From: Favolaschia claudopus
Taxonomy: Eukaryota; Basidiomycota; Agaricomycetes; Agaricales; Mycenaceae
Assembly (NCBI GenBank): GCA_037176885.1
Contig: JAWWNJ010000289.1
Location: forward strand, 27,034-91,033
Direction of reading: 5' to 3'
Length of the DNA: 64,000 nucleotides
The translations under genes were made by a program, and so were the position numbers. Below the pieces are notes generated by a model. The model searched no databases. It was not told the origin of the DNA and saw only the letters and a list, made by a program, of their open reading frames with translations. Position 1 is the stretch's first letter, and every line of letters begins with the position of its first letter. This document shows positions 52,682 through 63,430 of the stretch, piece by piece.

Positions 52682-53720
52682 TTAAACTTCCGCGGAGGCT
52701 GATCCAGTCAGTTTTTGATCCGCCCACTGCGTTAGCACAGCCGGAGCATTCCGAAGTCCGCGTTTTGTCAACCATTCGTCGTCCTCTGGACCGAATCCCT
52801 TCCAGCGCACTTTGAATTGATGAACTTTACGGCCCCGGATTTTCCTGAATCGTTCCGCAAGAATTGCTTCAATCTCGACCTCGGGAAGTTTGTCAAAATC
52901 ATCACGATTAAGTGATCGGGTAGGTCGATTGCCGAGTTCCGGTGGTGAAACATTGTAGGGCTCAAGGTGAGCAATATTGATCACCGGGTGAATTCCATAC
53001 GAGACTGGGAGGCGGAGTCGGTAAGTGACTGGACTCAGCTTTTGGCTGATTTCAAATGGTCCGTCGTATTTGAGGAGGAGCTTTTTCCCTTGTCCTGTCT
53101 CTTGCCGGAGAAGGCGAAGGGAATGAGCATTGATTACTACCTGATCTCCCTCCTCAAACTCCGTGGTCAGGCGTCCTTTGTTGTAAGCACGTCGTTGAAA
53201 GACTTGCGCGAGAAGAAGTGCTTCTTTGGCGCGCGCTCGAAGAGATTCAAATTGTTCGATCAATTCTCCGGCCCGTGGATCCGCGATCGGCGTGTCAAGA
53301 ATTTGATTGACAGCGGAAACTTTTTCTTCCGTTCCCAGGACTTTTGCTTCCGTCTTTCCATCATCCTCCCCCCCATTCTCGACACGGCGATCTATTGGCT
53401 CGAATCCCGTGAGCAAGGTTGATGTACGCGGCTGATATCCTCGAAGAAGAAAGGCAGGTGGAAACCCGGAGCTTGAGTGAGGGGTGGTGTTGTATGACAG
53501 ACCCAGTGCGTCCACATACTTTTTCCACTCCGATTTGGAACCAATGAACGCCCGCAGAGCTGTTTCAATGAAATGATTCAAAGCCTCAGTCTGCCCATCG
53601 GCCTGCGGATGGTAAGAGGTCGTCAAGGCTCGTGTTGTCCCCATCAAACGCGTCATTTCGCCCCAAAACAGGTTCCTCCAACGCGGTATCGCGGTCGCAA
53701 ATGATCTGCAATGGCAAGCC
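52682..53720 (-). CDS. chromovirus integrase C-terminal half with chromodomain
   Basis: Minus strand: after a frameshift near 53690 the frame continues ALTTSYHPQADGQTEALNHF, which carries the catalytic Glu (GQTE). Next come NTTPHSSSGFPPAFLLRGYQP, a GPFEISQKLSPVTYRLRLP integrase C-terminal (GPY/F-like) region, and HPVINIAHLEPYN. The last about 60 residues, EVEIEAILAERFRKIRGRKV, then FKVRWKGFGPEDDEWL, form a chromodomain (VExIxxxRxxxGxxxFxVKWKGYxxxxxTWE-like). Chromodomains steer chromovirus integration towards modified chromatin. Pol ends at 52682. Confidence 0.85.
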
Positions 53721-54598
53721 ATAGTGCATTACAACATGCTTGAAGAACAATATGGCTGTTTCAACTTCGTTGATTCCGGTTTCGCAAGGTATGAAGATGC
53801 CGTATTTTGTTAATTTGCAGATAATGACGAGTAATGCCGTGCATCCGTCAGATTCAGGCAGCTCCGTGATAAAATCCATCGAAACCACTTCAAACGGCTG
53901 AGTGGGAATTGGGATCGGTTGCAGAAGTCCAAATGGTGCGTGTTTTCGAGGTTTGGTTTTTTGGCAGATATCGCAGGTCCTCGTGTACTGCTTGATTGAT
54001 CGCCCCATTTTAGGCAATAGTACGTCGATGCGATGCGGTTATATGTTCGATGATACCCCGAATGAGCTCCCTCTGTCAATCCATCGTGAATCTCCGCCAC
54101 GATTCGCTTGCGAATGGATTCAGGTACGCATAGCCGGCTATTCCCATTCCAATCTTCGAAGTACAGCAGTCCTTCATCAGAGAGCTGATATTGCGGGAAC
54201 TTTGGATTGATCCAGTCAGACTCTTTCTTCCAAGAGCTCAGAACGTTCGAGAAATGAGGGTCTGATTTATACCCTTCTAACCATTCATTTCTTTCGGCGA
54301 TTCCGAGGCTTATGAGAATGTTGTAGGTTCGAGAAGAAATCCCGACATCCTCTCCAGTGAGACTGTAATCATCAGATTCCAGTTCGGCTTTAAAGATTTC
54401 AGGCTCCTCTGGATCTTCATCGATTCTCGTGCTTTTCTCGGCAACAGAAAGGAGTCGTTCCTCGAACCTCGGACCCAATTCGTCATACATGTTGCGAAGC
54501 GGATCGCATGCAGACAAGGTGAGTAATAGAATATCGTCAGTTTCCGGCCCATCTTGACTAGGAACGCGCCGGCGTAGGCGGGAGACAGGGGTCAACAT
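53586..54598 (-). CDS. chromovirus integrase N-terminal half
   Basis: The minus strand encodes a spacer after RNase H, then the H2C2 zinc region HDGLTEGAHSGYHRTYNRI ... YTRTCDICQKTKPRKH. The core follows with PFEVVSMDFITELPESDGCT (first Asp) and ICDRDTA (second Asp). A frameshift near 53990 separates the zinc region from the core, and another near 53690 separates it from the C-terminal half. Role: insertion of element cDNA into the host genome. Confidence 0.85.
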
Positions 54599-55895
54599 TT
54601 GAATGTACTCGCCCCGCCCTATGAATGATTTTCAATTCGGGATATGCGGAGAAAATTGTTCCCCAGGTAAGAAGTCGACGATTAACGTTTTGGAACGTTC
54701 GGCTCCAGGTGAGCGCCGCATGATCCGTAATCGCCGCGATGCTCTCGCCTTCGAGAAACACTTGAAATTTAATAAGTGCCTCCTTTAGGGCCAGAGCTTC
54801 GCGTTCTGTCGGCGAATAATTTCGCTCGGGAGACTTGAGTATTCGCGACCAATAAGCGACGACTCGTTCGACGTAGACCGTCGTGTTTTCGAAGTCCTTA
54901 TCCCAGGAGCCAGGTGCAGGTACGTCATCGAATCCTTTTATTGTTTGAACGAGCATGGGAATTGGTTCACCAGCTTTAAAGGCCTTTTCCAGTCGCTCAT
55001 AGGCCTTTGTTCCGCGTAGATCACGAATTTTAATCGGCTGAACTTGTTGCAAAATACCGGCGATACCGTAATCGCAGGCGTCCGAATAAACGCGGAACGG
55101 GAGCCCTTGCATGGCATATCCACGAACAGGTGCGTTCGTTAAGACTTCTTTGCAAAGCTCGAATGCTTCTTGATGCAATTCCGTCCAGTTCCACGGAGTT
55201 CCTTTCTTCAACAGTCCGAACAACGGCGCCGCGATCCAAGCGTAGAACGGCACATAAATCGAGAAGTAAACCATCATCCCGAGAAATGTTTGTAGTTCTG
55301 ACACGTTTTTTGGTTCAGCGAGTTCGCAAATCGCGTCGACCTTCGCCTTGTGAGTGGATAACCCCAGACGCGAGACTTTCTGACCCAGCAGCATCAGGGA
55401 TTGATAACCAATGTGACATTTCGGCGGAGACAGAGTTAGATTTGCCTCAGCGATGGCGCCAAACACCGCGTCAAGATGTTTGACGTGATCCTCGAAGGTG
55501 CGCGAGTAGATGATGATGTCGTCGATGTACACCAAAGCGAATAACCACAGAAATGGTGCCAGAACCGTGTTCATGACGCGTTGAAATACGCTAGGGCCGT
55601 TACGATACCCAAAAGGCATTCGCGCGAACTGATGAAGACCTCGATGCGTCCGAAAGGCGAGCTTCTCGGCTGAATCAGGATGCATCGTGAGTTGTGTGAA
55701 TCCTGCAAGCGCATCAAGCGTCGTTAACCATTGCGATCCTTCCAAAGCTTGAAGAACATCATCTTGTTTCGGCAACGGGAACTCATCCGGTACGACAAGC
55801 TCGTTCATCTTTCTGAGGGTCGATAACCACGCGGGGTTTACCGTTCCTCCAGACAGTGAATACAGGCGCAGCCCAAGGACTTCGGGATGGTTCAA
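54558..55895 (-). CDS. chromovirus reverse transcriptase and RNase H
   Basis: Minus strand: LNELVVPDEFPLPKQDDVLQ, LDALAGFTQLTM, FARMPFGYRNGPSVFQRVMN and VYIDDIIIYSRT (the YIDD active site), then FLGMMVYFSIYVPFYA (thumb). RNase H follows: VYSDACDYGIAGILQQ, YSPTEREALALKEA, AAITDHAALTW, with the expected acidic residues. The start of RT (PPFPASPAKREVIDKQMNSW, LELGVIEPSRSPWAAPVFTV) lies just upstream at about 56130-55840 in another frame, so a frameshift near 55850 breaks the gene. The catalytic residues I can check are intact. Confidence 0.9.
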   Translation of the reverse strand: MNHPEVLGLRLYSLSGGTVNPAWLSTLRKMNELVVPDEFPLPKQDDVLQALEGSQWLTTLDALAGFTQLTMHPDSAEKLAFRTHRGLHQFARMPFGYRNGPSVFQRVMNTVLAPFLWLFALVYIDDIIIYSRTFEDHVKHLDAVFGAIAEANLTLSPPKCHIGYQSLMLLGQKVSRLGLSTHKAKVDAICELAEPKNVSELQTFLGMMVYFSIYVPFYAWIAAPLFGLLKKGTPWNWTELHQEAFELCKEVLTNAPVRGYAMQGLPFRVYSDACDYGIAGILQQVQPIKIRDLRGTKAYERLEKAFKAGEPIPMLVQTIKGFDDVPAPGSWDKDFENTTVYVERVVAYWSRILKSPERNYSPTEREALALKEALIKFQVFLEGESIAAITDHAALTWSRTFQNVNRRLLTWGTIFSAYPELKIIHRAGRVHSNVDPCLPPTPARS

Positions 55896-55984
55896 TTACG
55901 CCCAATTCAAGCCAAGAATTCATTTGTTTGTCAATTACTTCGCGTTTTGCTGGCGAAGCGGGGAAAGGCGGAAGTGAAACTGGT

Positions 55985-57426
55985 TCAGCACCAGGTTTCA
56001 TAGGAATGACGACCTGGTTCCTTGTACGTGCCCAATCGTCCATCAAGCCCGAAGGCTTTGCTGTTTTTGATGCAAACTTCCTCGAACTGCTTTCGTTGTT
56101 CAGGTGTAAGATCCTTCGAGAAATCCAATTCACTGATCAACCTCTCAGAATCAACGGGTTCTGGAGGCGTTTCAGCAGTCTTCGGACCTCCTTCGAGGGG
56201 TTCTTCGGCATTTGGATCGTCGTCACCAGTCGCATTGCGGTGAGCTTTGGATGATATATTCGATTCGGCGTGGTTGAATTTAGAATCCGCAGATTGTATT
56301 TCAACCAAATTGCGGATCATCATCGCATGGGCTTCCGCGCGAGTCCTTTGAACTTTTGACATTCTTGAAGTCTTGTCCAGCCATGCCCGAGGATTGTGAG
56401 CAACTCCAAGCTCTTCCCCTTCCGAGATAATGACAGGAAATTCGGAAAAGTTCGCAACATGGATTGCGGGATTTTCCTTGGAGATAAACGTATCCGCATT
56501 TCCAAAGACATCGTCGAAATTACCACCGGACTGAATATTCTTTTCAACCAGTAGTTGATCGCAATCTTTAGGAAAATGAGTCGCAACTTTAATCAAACGA
56601 CTTGTTTTCGCAGGTATGACGACTCGTTCGGTGCTCCAAACTCGTCCGTCGCGAATCTTCTTCTGCGATCGTTTGCGAAGCTTTTGGTTACGACGATGCG
56701 ATGCACGAGTTGAGTTTCGTTTAATTCGTGGCTTCGTTGCGCTAACTTTGAAGGTATGGCCTTCAGAATCAACAGGAAAAGGAGAGGTTGAATTTAGGAC
56801 AGGAAGTCGACGTCCTGAATCTCCGAATTCAAGGTGAGAGTTTCCTCGTTCTCGGATAATAGAAATCGAGTACTGATCCATAAAATCGTTGCCCAGGATG
56901 AACGGCGTAGTCATGTTGTCCACAATGTACGCTTCAACATGAATTTTGACCGGTCCATCTGGCGTGTGGAAGAATAATTCCAATCCAACATGGCCGGCAA
57001 TGGACGAAGTTCCAGTGACTTGGGTGAGTTGAATATTGTGTCCTTGCTTGATTTTCGGAGTCGTTGTAATCGCTTTCAGAGCCTCTCGTGAAATCAAGGT
57101 GATATCAGAGCCTGTATCGACGATGATTGTAATATCATCAGTGTTCAAGCTTCCCACAGTCGCGCGCGCCTCGATTGCTTTTGCGCAAGGAATGTACTCC
57201 CAGGTGGGCGAGCCATTCGTTTCTGAAGCTCAATGAGTGGAGCCTCAGAGGATGAATTCGCATTCGGAATAATGCGGTAATTGCGTGAATGAATTTCCTT
57301 GGCTAATCGTCGTCGTGATCGTCGATTTAACGCTGGTTTGGGACGTGCATTGGATGCAGTCTCATAGCCAGATTCATCGTCAGAATCATCAGAATCAGGG
57401 ACTAGCTTCGGGATTTCTTCATTCAC
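55985..57426 (-). CDS. chromovirus protease and linker
   Basis: A first frame (57426-57145) has PDSDDSDDESGYETASN and a basic NRRSRRRLAKEIHSRNYR. A frame change at about 57150 leads into the aspartic protease with IIVDTGSDITLISREALK, and later AYIVDNMTTPFILGNDFMD (the ILGxDF motif). It then continues through a basic and acidic linker to LISELDFSKDLTPEQRKQFE at the border with RT, ending at 55985 by frameshift. The protease processes Gag-Pol. Confidence 0.85.
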
Positions 57427-57605
57427 AGAGGTATGTTCGGTAGAGTTCTCAGGTTGAGAATGATTGTCTGTGCAGGGAATGGTGTTACAATCGTCGGTAG
57501 GATCGATTTCTTCAAGAATCGTGAAAGGAGAGATGGGATGTAGTTTGGAAAATGGTGAGTCTTCTTCGTCCTAAAGCTTCCTCAATACGCGCTTTCCGCG
57601 AGTTT

Positions 57606-58010
57606 TTAAGCTCGCTTTCGCCCTTCAGTGCCGGTATATCCCCCCCAGTTTCCAAGTCGGCGCTGGCTTGGAGAACGTGAGGCCCGGTAGGACTGAAGGG
57701 CTAAATCAAAACCCTGCTCGGAGGATTCTTGATCCAGCGAATCATCCTCAAGGCCGTAGTACAAATCATCGTACTCGTCCTGAGCATCGCGATCTTCCTC
57801 CGTTATTGTAGCGGCATGGTTTGTGCGCGCAAATTTGTTGCTTTTGAACGAGTGTTTGCACTCGTTATCCAATGCATCCCACTTCCACAGTGACGACACG
57901 GGCGTGCACCTTTAGATGAAGGTGTTGCTTTTTTAGAGACGTTACGATCATCTTTAGGAAACTTTGGAGGAGGAAGGTTTGGTGAAGATCCAACCAGGTG
58001 AGCGCGAACA
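57606..58010 (-). pseudogene. chromovirus nucleocapsid zinc knuckle, frameshifted
   Basis: The minus strand after the gag stop gives FPKDDRNVSKKATPSSKGAR, then PCRHCGSGMHW. A one-base shift at about 57870 follows and then DNECKHSF, restoring CX2CX4HX4C only across the shift. An acidic EEDRDAQDEYDDLYYGLEDD segment follows. It stops at 57606 before the protease frame. Confidence 0.7.
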
Positions 58011-60488
58011 ACTGGATCAACTTCTTATTCTCCTTGCCCGGTCATTGCCAGTTTCACGATACGATTCCATGATGCGAGGCGCAACCTCAAGCAAAGTATC
58101 CTCGTGGTGTGCAAGAGCCGCATGAAATTGGACAATTGTCCGATATTTCTGTGTATCCAAAACAGTGCACCAAGCACGAGGTGCGCCGTTCATTACTTCA
58201 GAAATCAAGGCGGCGTCGTCGAACGCGTAGACGGAGCAAATTAGTTCGCGCTTGCGAATGAAATACTCTGTCGGTTTTTCGCGCTCGTGACCAGCTTCAC
58301 GGAATTTGGCACGCAGAGCCCTTGCGCGGGTTTTCTCGAGCCATTTGCTTGTAAGGAAGAAATCCGCGATGGCTTGTCGCATCGTGTCCCAGTTACGACG
58401 AATTTTTCGTTGATATTTGATGTCCAAGCTGAAATACCAACTCTTCGCAGTACCAGTAAGAGCTCTGGGGATAATAGTTCCCAGCTGATTCCAGGCGCGT
58501 TCGCCGTCTTCTGCGAATAAATTGATTTCTTGGATCCATCGCAACAGTTTATCGGGATTCCCGTCCCATTTCGGAATATCCGCGTCCTTCAAACGTAGGT
58601 CGAAATAGCGACTTTCGTCCTTTGAACCTGCTTGACTCTGTTTCCGTTTAGGAAAATCAAACGCTCTCGGGACACGCGGATTTTCATCCGGTCCTGTGTC
58701 GTCAGAACTATCTGAATCAGTGTCGTCGGAGCTATCCCCAGAATCATCTGGAGGTCCTCCAGCTGTCTTCTTACCTGGCGGTGGAGGCTTATTTGGAGGC
58801 CCACGGCCAGTATTCCCACGGTTCGATTTTCCCTTATCTCTTCCGTCGTTGTTCTCATTGTCGTCCGAATCAGAACTATCAGAGTCTCCAGGGTCTTTAT
58901 GTCCCGAGATTCTGACTTTCGGTTTCGGTTTCGTCCCAAGGCTTCCAGGAGAACGACGGGAAGGGTCAGGGAGTCGGAATCCCAGTGAAGACATGTGAGG
59001 CGGTGCGTCGCGAACAAAACTTTCTTGAGAAGTTTGACCCTTGACTGATTCGGTTTTGAAGCGCATTGGAGCAAACGCGGAATGAAATTTCGTTGGGGGC
59101 GTGGAAGACTTCGCAAATGCTGATTTTGGAACTGGCTTTGGGATTGGAGGAGGATCATCCTCGTGAGCAGTTTCATAGCCATCGTCGTCTTCATCAGGTA
59201 CTTCTTCAACTGTAGCACGACGTGAATTATCCCTTAACTTGGGAGTCACTTCTTCCCGTTTAACTTCGGGTAAGTACTCCAATTCATCTTGAACCTTTTT
59301 ATTATTGGTTTGTCCGTTAGGATTACCGGAAGAATGAATCGGAGGAGTAGAAGCCCGAGGAGGAGAGGCGGGTCGAAGTTTGAAAGCGTCGGAAATAAAT
59401 GAAGTGTCGCGCTGAATAACAGGTGAAGATCTGCGATTTTCCGAAACACCCCTTTGAAAATCCTCGTAGGCCCTTTGCGCCGCGATATTTTGAATCGAAA
59501 TATCATCGGATTCGAAATCATGATGTTGACTCAGAGCCGCTAGGAATGCTTCGACCTCGGTGCAATAGCAAACACCTAAAATCTCGAATTCATTCGCCCC
59601 GTAGAAGGCCATGGGATCATCTCCACGGCCCCAGGTTGGCATGGGAGGTAAATGCTGACCCCATAGCACGAATGATTCAGCGGCTCGGCGACGATATTCG
59701 GTGAGTTTCTTCAAAAGCTCCCAATACGGTCCTCTCTGCAACCGATAGACTTGTCCACCCTTGTGTCGCAATACGGTGACCTCAACCGAACTCAAAACTT
59801 CTTGCAAATCATCCATAACATCGCTGAATACCTCAATGCTCTGCTTTCGCGATAATTTAAGCGGTTTAGCGAGTACTGTTTTGGCAAAAGCGGATGCACC
59901 AAGCTCAAGGGCTTGCGAATGACGCGTGAGGAGTTCGGGATGATCGCGTAGGATGGTTGGAAATGGGAGGAAAATAGGCAAGTCTAGATTCGAGCTGGTA
60001 ATCGCTACACGATCATCGATTGAGCGGTTGGATCGACTTCCCGCATAATCCTCTAAGGGAGGCAAAATAGCGAGGCTACGGTCGTCGACATGACTGAAGT
60101 CGGCAGCAGAAGGCGAATGGAGAGGACTTTGCGTCGGATGCATAGGGCCAGTTGGCGATTGCAAAGGCGAGGTAGGAGCCTTCGGAGATGAAGTTGGTGT
60201 TCCAGTGCGCGCAAGCGAGACGCGAATTTTGGGAGACGCGTGCGCAGGCGAAGGAGGGTTCCTCGGAGATGCCGTAGATGCGCGCGAGGGTGGTACGGCG
60301 GAGATAGTGTCAGGAATTAATTCCTGAGGCGGTTCAACCGGTGGAGGACTTTCGTTCGGCTGAGCAATAGTCGATGTATTATCAACCGAGTGGATGGAAG
60401 CAATTTGTGCGTCCACAGAGTTCTCCTCAACGGTTTGAACCTCGGTCTTCTTTCCGCCTTTGTTGTTATTTTTCTTGTTCTTGCCCAT
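57961..60488 (-). CDS. chromovirus Gag
   Basis: ATG at 60488 (MGKNKKNNNKGGKKTEVQ), 80 nt inside the 5' LTR; the 823-codon frame stops at 58017. The N-terminal half is long and disordered: Pro/Ser/Thr-rich (PRNPPSPAHASPKIRVSLAR) with a helical section RHSQALELGASAFAKTVLAK at about residues 195-215. The middle is acidic (DSDSSDSDDNENNDGRDKG, DDSGDSSDDTDSDSSDDTG). The last 200 residues are the capsid-like retrotransposon Gag domain: PKWDGNPDKLLRWIQEIN, IIPRALTGTAKSWYFSLD, FLTSKWLEKTRARALRAKF, PTEYFIRKRELI. Capsid formation and RNA packaging are the family role. At about 820 residues it is much longer than most fungal Gags. Confidence 0.85.
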
Positions 60489-60552
60489 GATGGGGAAGAG
60501 AGAAAGGTGAGTTTATTAATGAACTGGATGGGATAAGCGCTTAACGGAGCTC

Positions 60553-60567
60553 CCTGTGTGTCCACCA
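60553..60567 (-). other. chromovirus primer-binding site
   Basis: Minus-strand TGGTGGACACACAGG starts one base after the LTR end (TTTAACA). TGG at the start is expected for pairing with a tRNA 3' CCA. Confidence 0.6.
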
Positions 60568-60586
60568 GTGTTAAAGTCCGGGCCAG

Positions 60587-61010
60587 TGTGGAAGAGTGGT
60601 ATGGACGGTAGGTAGTTTCTACTATTTACCGCTTCGTTCCCTTTACCTCACCCGGCTTCGCCTATCAGACAATCTATTTGTTACGTAGGTAGATAGCCAA
60701 ACAATTACCTTCTTTGAGCCCGTACCACGACAATCGACGCGACGAGTGACTGGAGTGTCCCACCGAGGGCACGTCGCTAGTGAACACCTTTCAACAGAGG
60801 AGCTGATCACTCCAGTATTCTTGTGATTCCGACCCCAACGCGTATCCCGAGCCTCCACACGACTTTCACATTTTCTGACAACTTTCGCATTCTACGCCTC
60901 AACAAGATTCTGGGGACATTCATTGATATTTCTATTCTACCTCTACACCCTACCCACCGGACTTCCGACCCACAATCCCTTCCACCAGGGAAGAACTCGT
61001 CGTTGCGACA
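60587..61010 (+). repeat. LTR (left) of the short element
   Basis: 424 bp, TG...CA ends; matches 62130-62553 with a constant offset of 1,543 and no difference seen. Confidence 0.9.
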
Positions 61011-61011
61011 G

Positions 61012-61029
61012 TGGAGCCCCACCGCGAGG
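61012..61029 (+). other. primer-binding site of the short LTR element
   Basis: TGGAGCCCCACCGCGAGG starts two bases after the LTR. TGG plus a tRNA-acceptor-like sequence suits a PBS. The expected polypurine tract before 62130 is poor (AAAGTTCCCCCCAC), which leaves orientation slightly uncertain. Confidence 0.5.
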
Positions 61030-61149
61030 GAAGGTTCTTCTATCGAATCTTCTCTTGGGTCGATTTTTTAGTCTGTGTACGCTCTTCATTCGTTCTTATT
61101 CCTCCTCCGCACCCTCTCTCGTCCCCTCGCCACTCGCTGCTGCACACCA

Positions 61150-62018
61150 TGAGCCAGCACTTCCGCCACGTCACGCCTCGAGGCGTTCTCGCTTACGCGC
61201 CACGTTCCCCGTCACTCACGGAGCTCATCCGCGCCGAAGTCAACTTGGCATTCGCTCGTTTCGCCGCGTCTGCATCCTCGCTCGCTCCCGCTCCTACTCC
61301 CGCTGCTGAGCCTGCGCCCAAACCTCGATCGCGCCGCTGCTTTGTGTGTGGGAGGACTGATTCGCACGCACTCGACTTCCGTGGTTGCCCGCGCACTCAT
61401 GTGCTTTTGCGCCGATCTCTAGCGCGATATAACGACGACGGACGATTGGTTTGTTTCGATGGATCTCCACTCCCTATGACTCGACATCCTGGAGGCGTTG
61501 CTGCGCATTTGATTTCACGAGCGAATAATGCTTCTCCCAGCGCTCGACATCCACCCCCGCCTGCGCCCGTTCTCTTGCCTCGCGAACTACCTTTGCCGCC
61601 ACGCGCTACACCTGACGTACGCGCTCCTCATCACGTCCGACTCGATCCTCCAGCACCGACGAATCATCCGAGTTCCCCCCACGCGAATCCTCCTCGTGTT
61701 CGAGTCGACCCGCCTGCGCCGACAATTCCTCGAAGTTCCCCTCACGCGAATCCACCCGTTCCTCGCTCCCCACCTGCACCTGCACAGATTCCGCACCAGC
61801 TCTTCCTCCCTGCCAAGAAGTACTCGCCCCGGCCGCCGGACGATTTACACGGTGCAGCGCGAAGGTTTTTCTTGACAACTTTGCTCGAATCGCTCATCAA
61901 TGTTTCGTTCCGCTACGTCCTCCTCGATATCATCGCGGCCGTGATCAATCTCAGCGCGCAGTATCCCTACACGCTCCGCGAGAAGCTGGAGCCGGTATTT
62001 TGGAAGTTGGCACGTTAA
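61150..62018 (+). CDS. Gag-like zinc-knuckle protein of the short LTR element
   Basis: ATG at 61150 (MSQHFRHVTPRGVLAYAP), about 289 codons. An N-terminal Ala/Pro-rich part is followed by a single CX2CX5HX6C knuckle (RCFVCGRTDSHALDFRGCPR) and then YNDDGRLVCFDGSPLPMTRH. This layout (knuckle, then GRLV...DGxPLP) recurs in Gag-derived ORFs of Agaricomycete gypsy elements. Then comes a Pro-rich stretch with two tandem VRxDPPAPTxxxSSPHANPP units and a helical C-terminus (RFFLTTLLESLINVSFRYVL). The intact frame and identical LTRs argue it is still expressed. It may help packaging by a partner element. No capsid domain is clear. Confidence 0.65.
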
Positions 62019-62129
62019 CTTGCGTTCGATGACGAGGTTTTCTGTTGGCTTATTGGAGATTGTGATGAGCTACCGTCCATTCCTCTCTCTAGCGAGTCAT
62101 CTCGAGGTCGAGATTAAAGTTCCCCCCAC

Positions 62130-62553
62130 TGTGGAAGAGTGGTATGGACGGTAGGTAGTTTCTACTATTTACCGCTTCGTTCCCTTTACCTCACCCGGCT
62201 TCGCCTATCAGACAATCTATTTGTTACGTAGGTAGATAGCCAAACAATTACCTTCTTTGAGCCCGTACCACGACAATCGACGCGACGAGTGACTGGAGTG
62301 TCCCACCGAGGGCACGTCGCTAGTGAACACCTTTCAACAGAGGAGCTGATCACTCCAGTATTCTTGTGATTCCGACCCCAACGCGTATCCCGAGCCTCCA
62401 CACGACTTTCACATTTTCTGACAACTTTCGCATTCTACGCCTCAACAAGATTCTGGGGACATTCATTGATATTTCTATTCTACCTCTACACCCTACCCAC
62501 CGGACTTCCGACCCACAATCCCTTCCACCAGGGAAGAACTCGTCGTTGCGACA
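62130..62553 (+). repeat. LTR (right) of the short element
   Basis: See the left LTR; followed by the CCAG duplication and then the chromovirus LTR sequence TCCTCAAGAGTTCG. Confidence 0.9.
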
Positions 62554-62753
62554 CCAGTCCTCAAGAGTTCGTTTGAAATCCGTTGGCGGCAAATCCCGAG
62601 CCGAGGTAAGTAGCGCGTAGCTTTACTTAATCGGCGAGTACCGAAGCGATCCAGTAGCGCAGACCTTTACTGGATGCTTGAAGATGAAAGTAAGGTTGCT
62701 TTTGTTTTGTGTAGCACACAAGTGGGTTGAAAGTGGTAAAGATAAAGATAATA

Positions 62754-63202
62754 GAGAGTTTGCGGTGAGCCGCCAGAAGCCACCTGGCGGCTCTAATGGC
62801 ATGCGGATTGGAGCGGCTATGCTGTCTGGCGGCTCGTTTGACGGCTGGTAAGACTGGTTCAAATTTCGTTTTGCGAGTCTATTCTTAGAACTTAGTCATC
62901 TCTATATTGAACCATACACACGCGAAGAAAATTGGACCCGAAAATCTGACGCTATCGCACATTCGACCTCAAGACTTGGGTTGACGCTGGAAATTGCTTC
63001 AATCCAAAACAATTATGCACGTTTGGACAACGAACTCTCATTGGCTGAAGGTATAGTCAAGTATGCAAGGTACCCAACCCCAAAATTGTGCTAAGGACCG
63101 CGCGCGATGAGCCGCTGAACGAGCCGCCACATGACGTAGCCGCTCCAATCCGCATGCCGTCGGAGCCACCAGGTGGCTTCTGGCGGCTCACCGCAAACTC
63201 TC
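62754..63202. mobile_element. MITE family C, nested in the chromovirus 5' LTR
   Basis: Ends GAGAGTTTGCGGTGAGCCGC and complement. Duplication TAATA (62749-62753, 63203-63207). The partner LTR at about 49720 shows the empty site GATAATATTCAAG. 449 bp; no coding capacity. Confidence 0.9.
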
Positions 63203-63430
63203 TAATATTCAAGCGCTTCTAAGTAAGGCTTTTATACAAGTAACTATGTGAGACGAAGGCGGAATGAGGTAGGAAATGATGTCAGGTCTAGGGAACTCTG
63301 GATAGGGATGAGGGGAGAATGTAAAGTAGGAATGTAGAGATAGAATGTAATGTACAAATATATAGAGAAATAGGATCTAAGTACTAGTGAGACTCACGAG
63401 CGTGGACTTCATAATATCCATAACAAGTGC

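Larger units (their letters stand above)
60587..62553 (+). mobile_element. short non-autonomous LTR retrotransposon (TRIM/LARD-like)
   Basis: Two 424-bp LTRs (60587-61010, 62130-62553; TGTGGAAGAGTGG...CGTTGCGACA) appear identical. The element is flanked by CCAG (60583-60586, 62554-62557). It sits inside the 5' LTR of the chromovirus. Internal region 1,119 bp with one ORF and a likely primer-binding site. No protease, RT or integrase, so it must be moved by another element. LTR identity implies very recent insertion. Confidence 0.85.
49502..63425 (-). mobile_element. Ty3/gypsy chromovirus with extra 3' ORF, nested insertions
   Basis: Flanked by the 5-bp duplication AGTGC (49497-49501, 63426-63430). 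Minus-strand order: 5' LTR (63425-60569, interrupted), primer-binding site, gag, protease, RT, RNase H, integrase, chromodomain, an additional ORF, polypurine tract, 3' LTR (49922-49502). After removing nested insertions the element is about 9.9 kb. Insertions: a non-autonomous LTR element (60587-62553), a MITE (62754-63202), and a TA-flanked inverted-repeat element (50791-52424) that itself contains another inverted-repeat pair. Gag-pol has several frameshifts, so this copy is dead. Confidence 0.9.
60569..63425 (-). repeat. chromovirus 5' LTR, interrupted twice
   Basis: Minus strand starts TGTTATGGATATTATG at 63425. It is interrupted by the MITE 62754-63202 and by the LTR element 60587-62553, and ends CGGACTTTAACA at 60569. 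Without insertions and their duplications it is about 432 bp versus 421 bp for the 3' LTR. Confidence 0.85.

Noticed and set aside
60587..62553. The 424-bp repeats as LTRs of the large chromovirus
   Set aside because: They have their own CCAG duplication and PBS and lie inside the true chromovirus LTR, whose ends, PBS, PPT and AGTGC duplication are independent.
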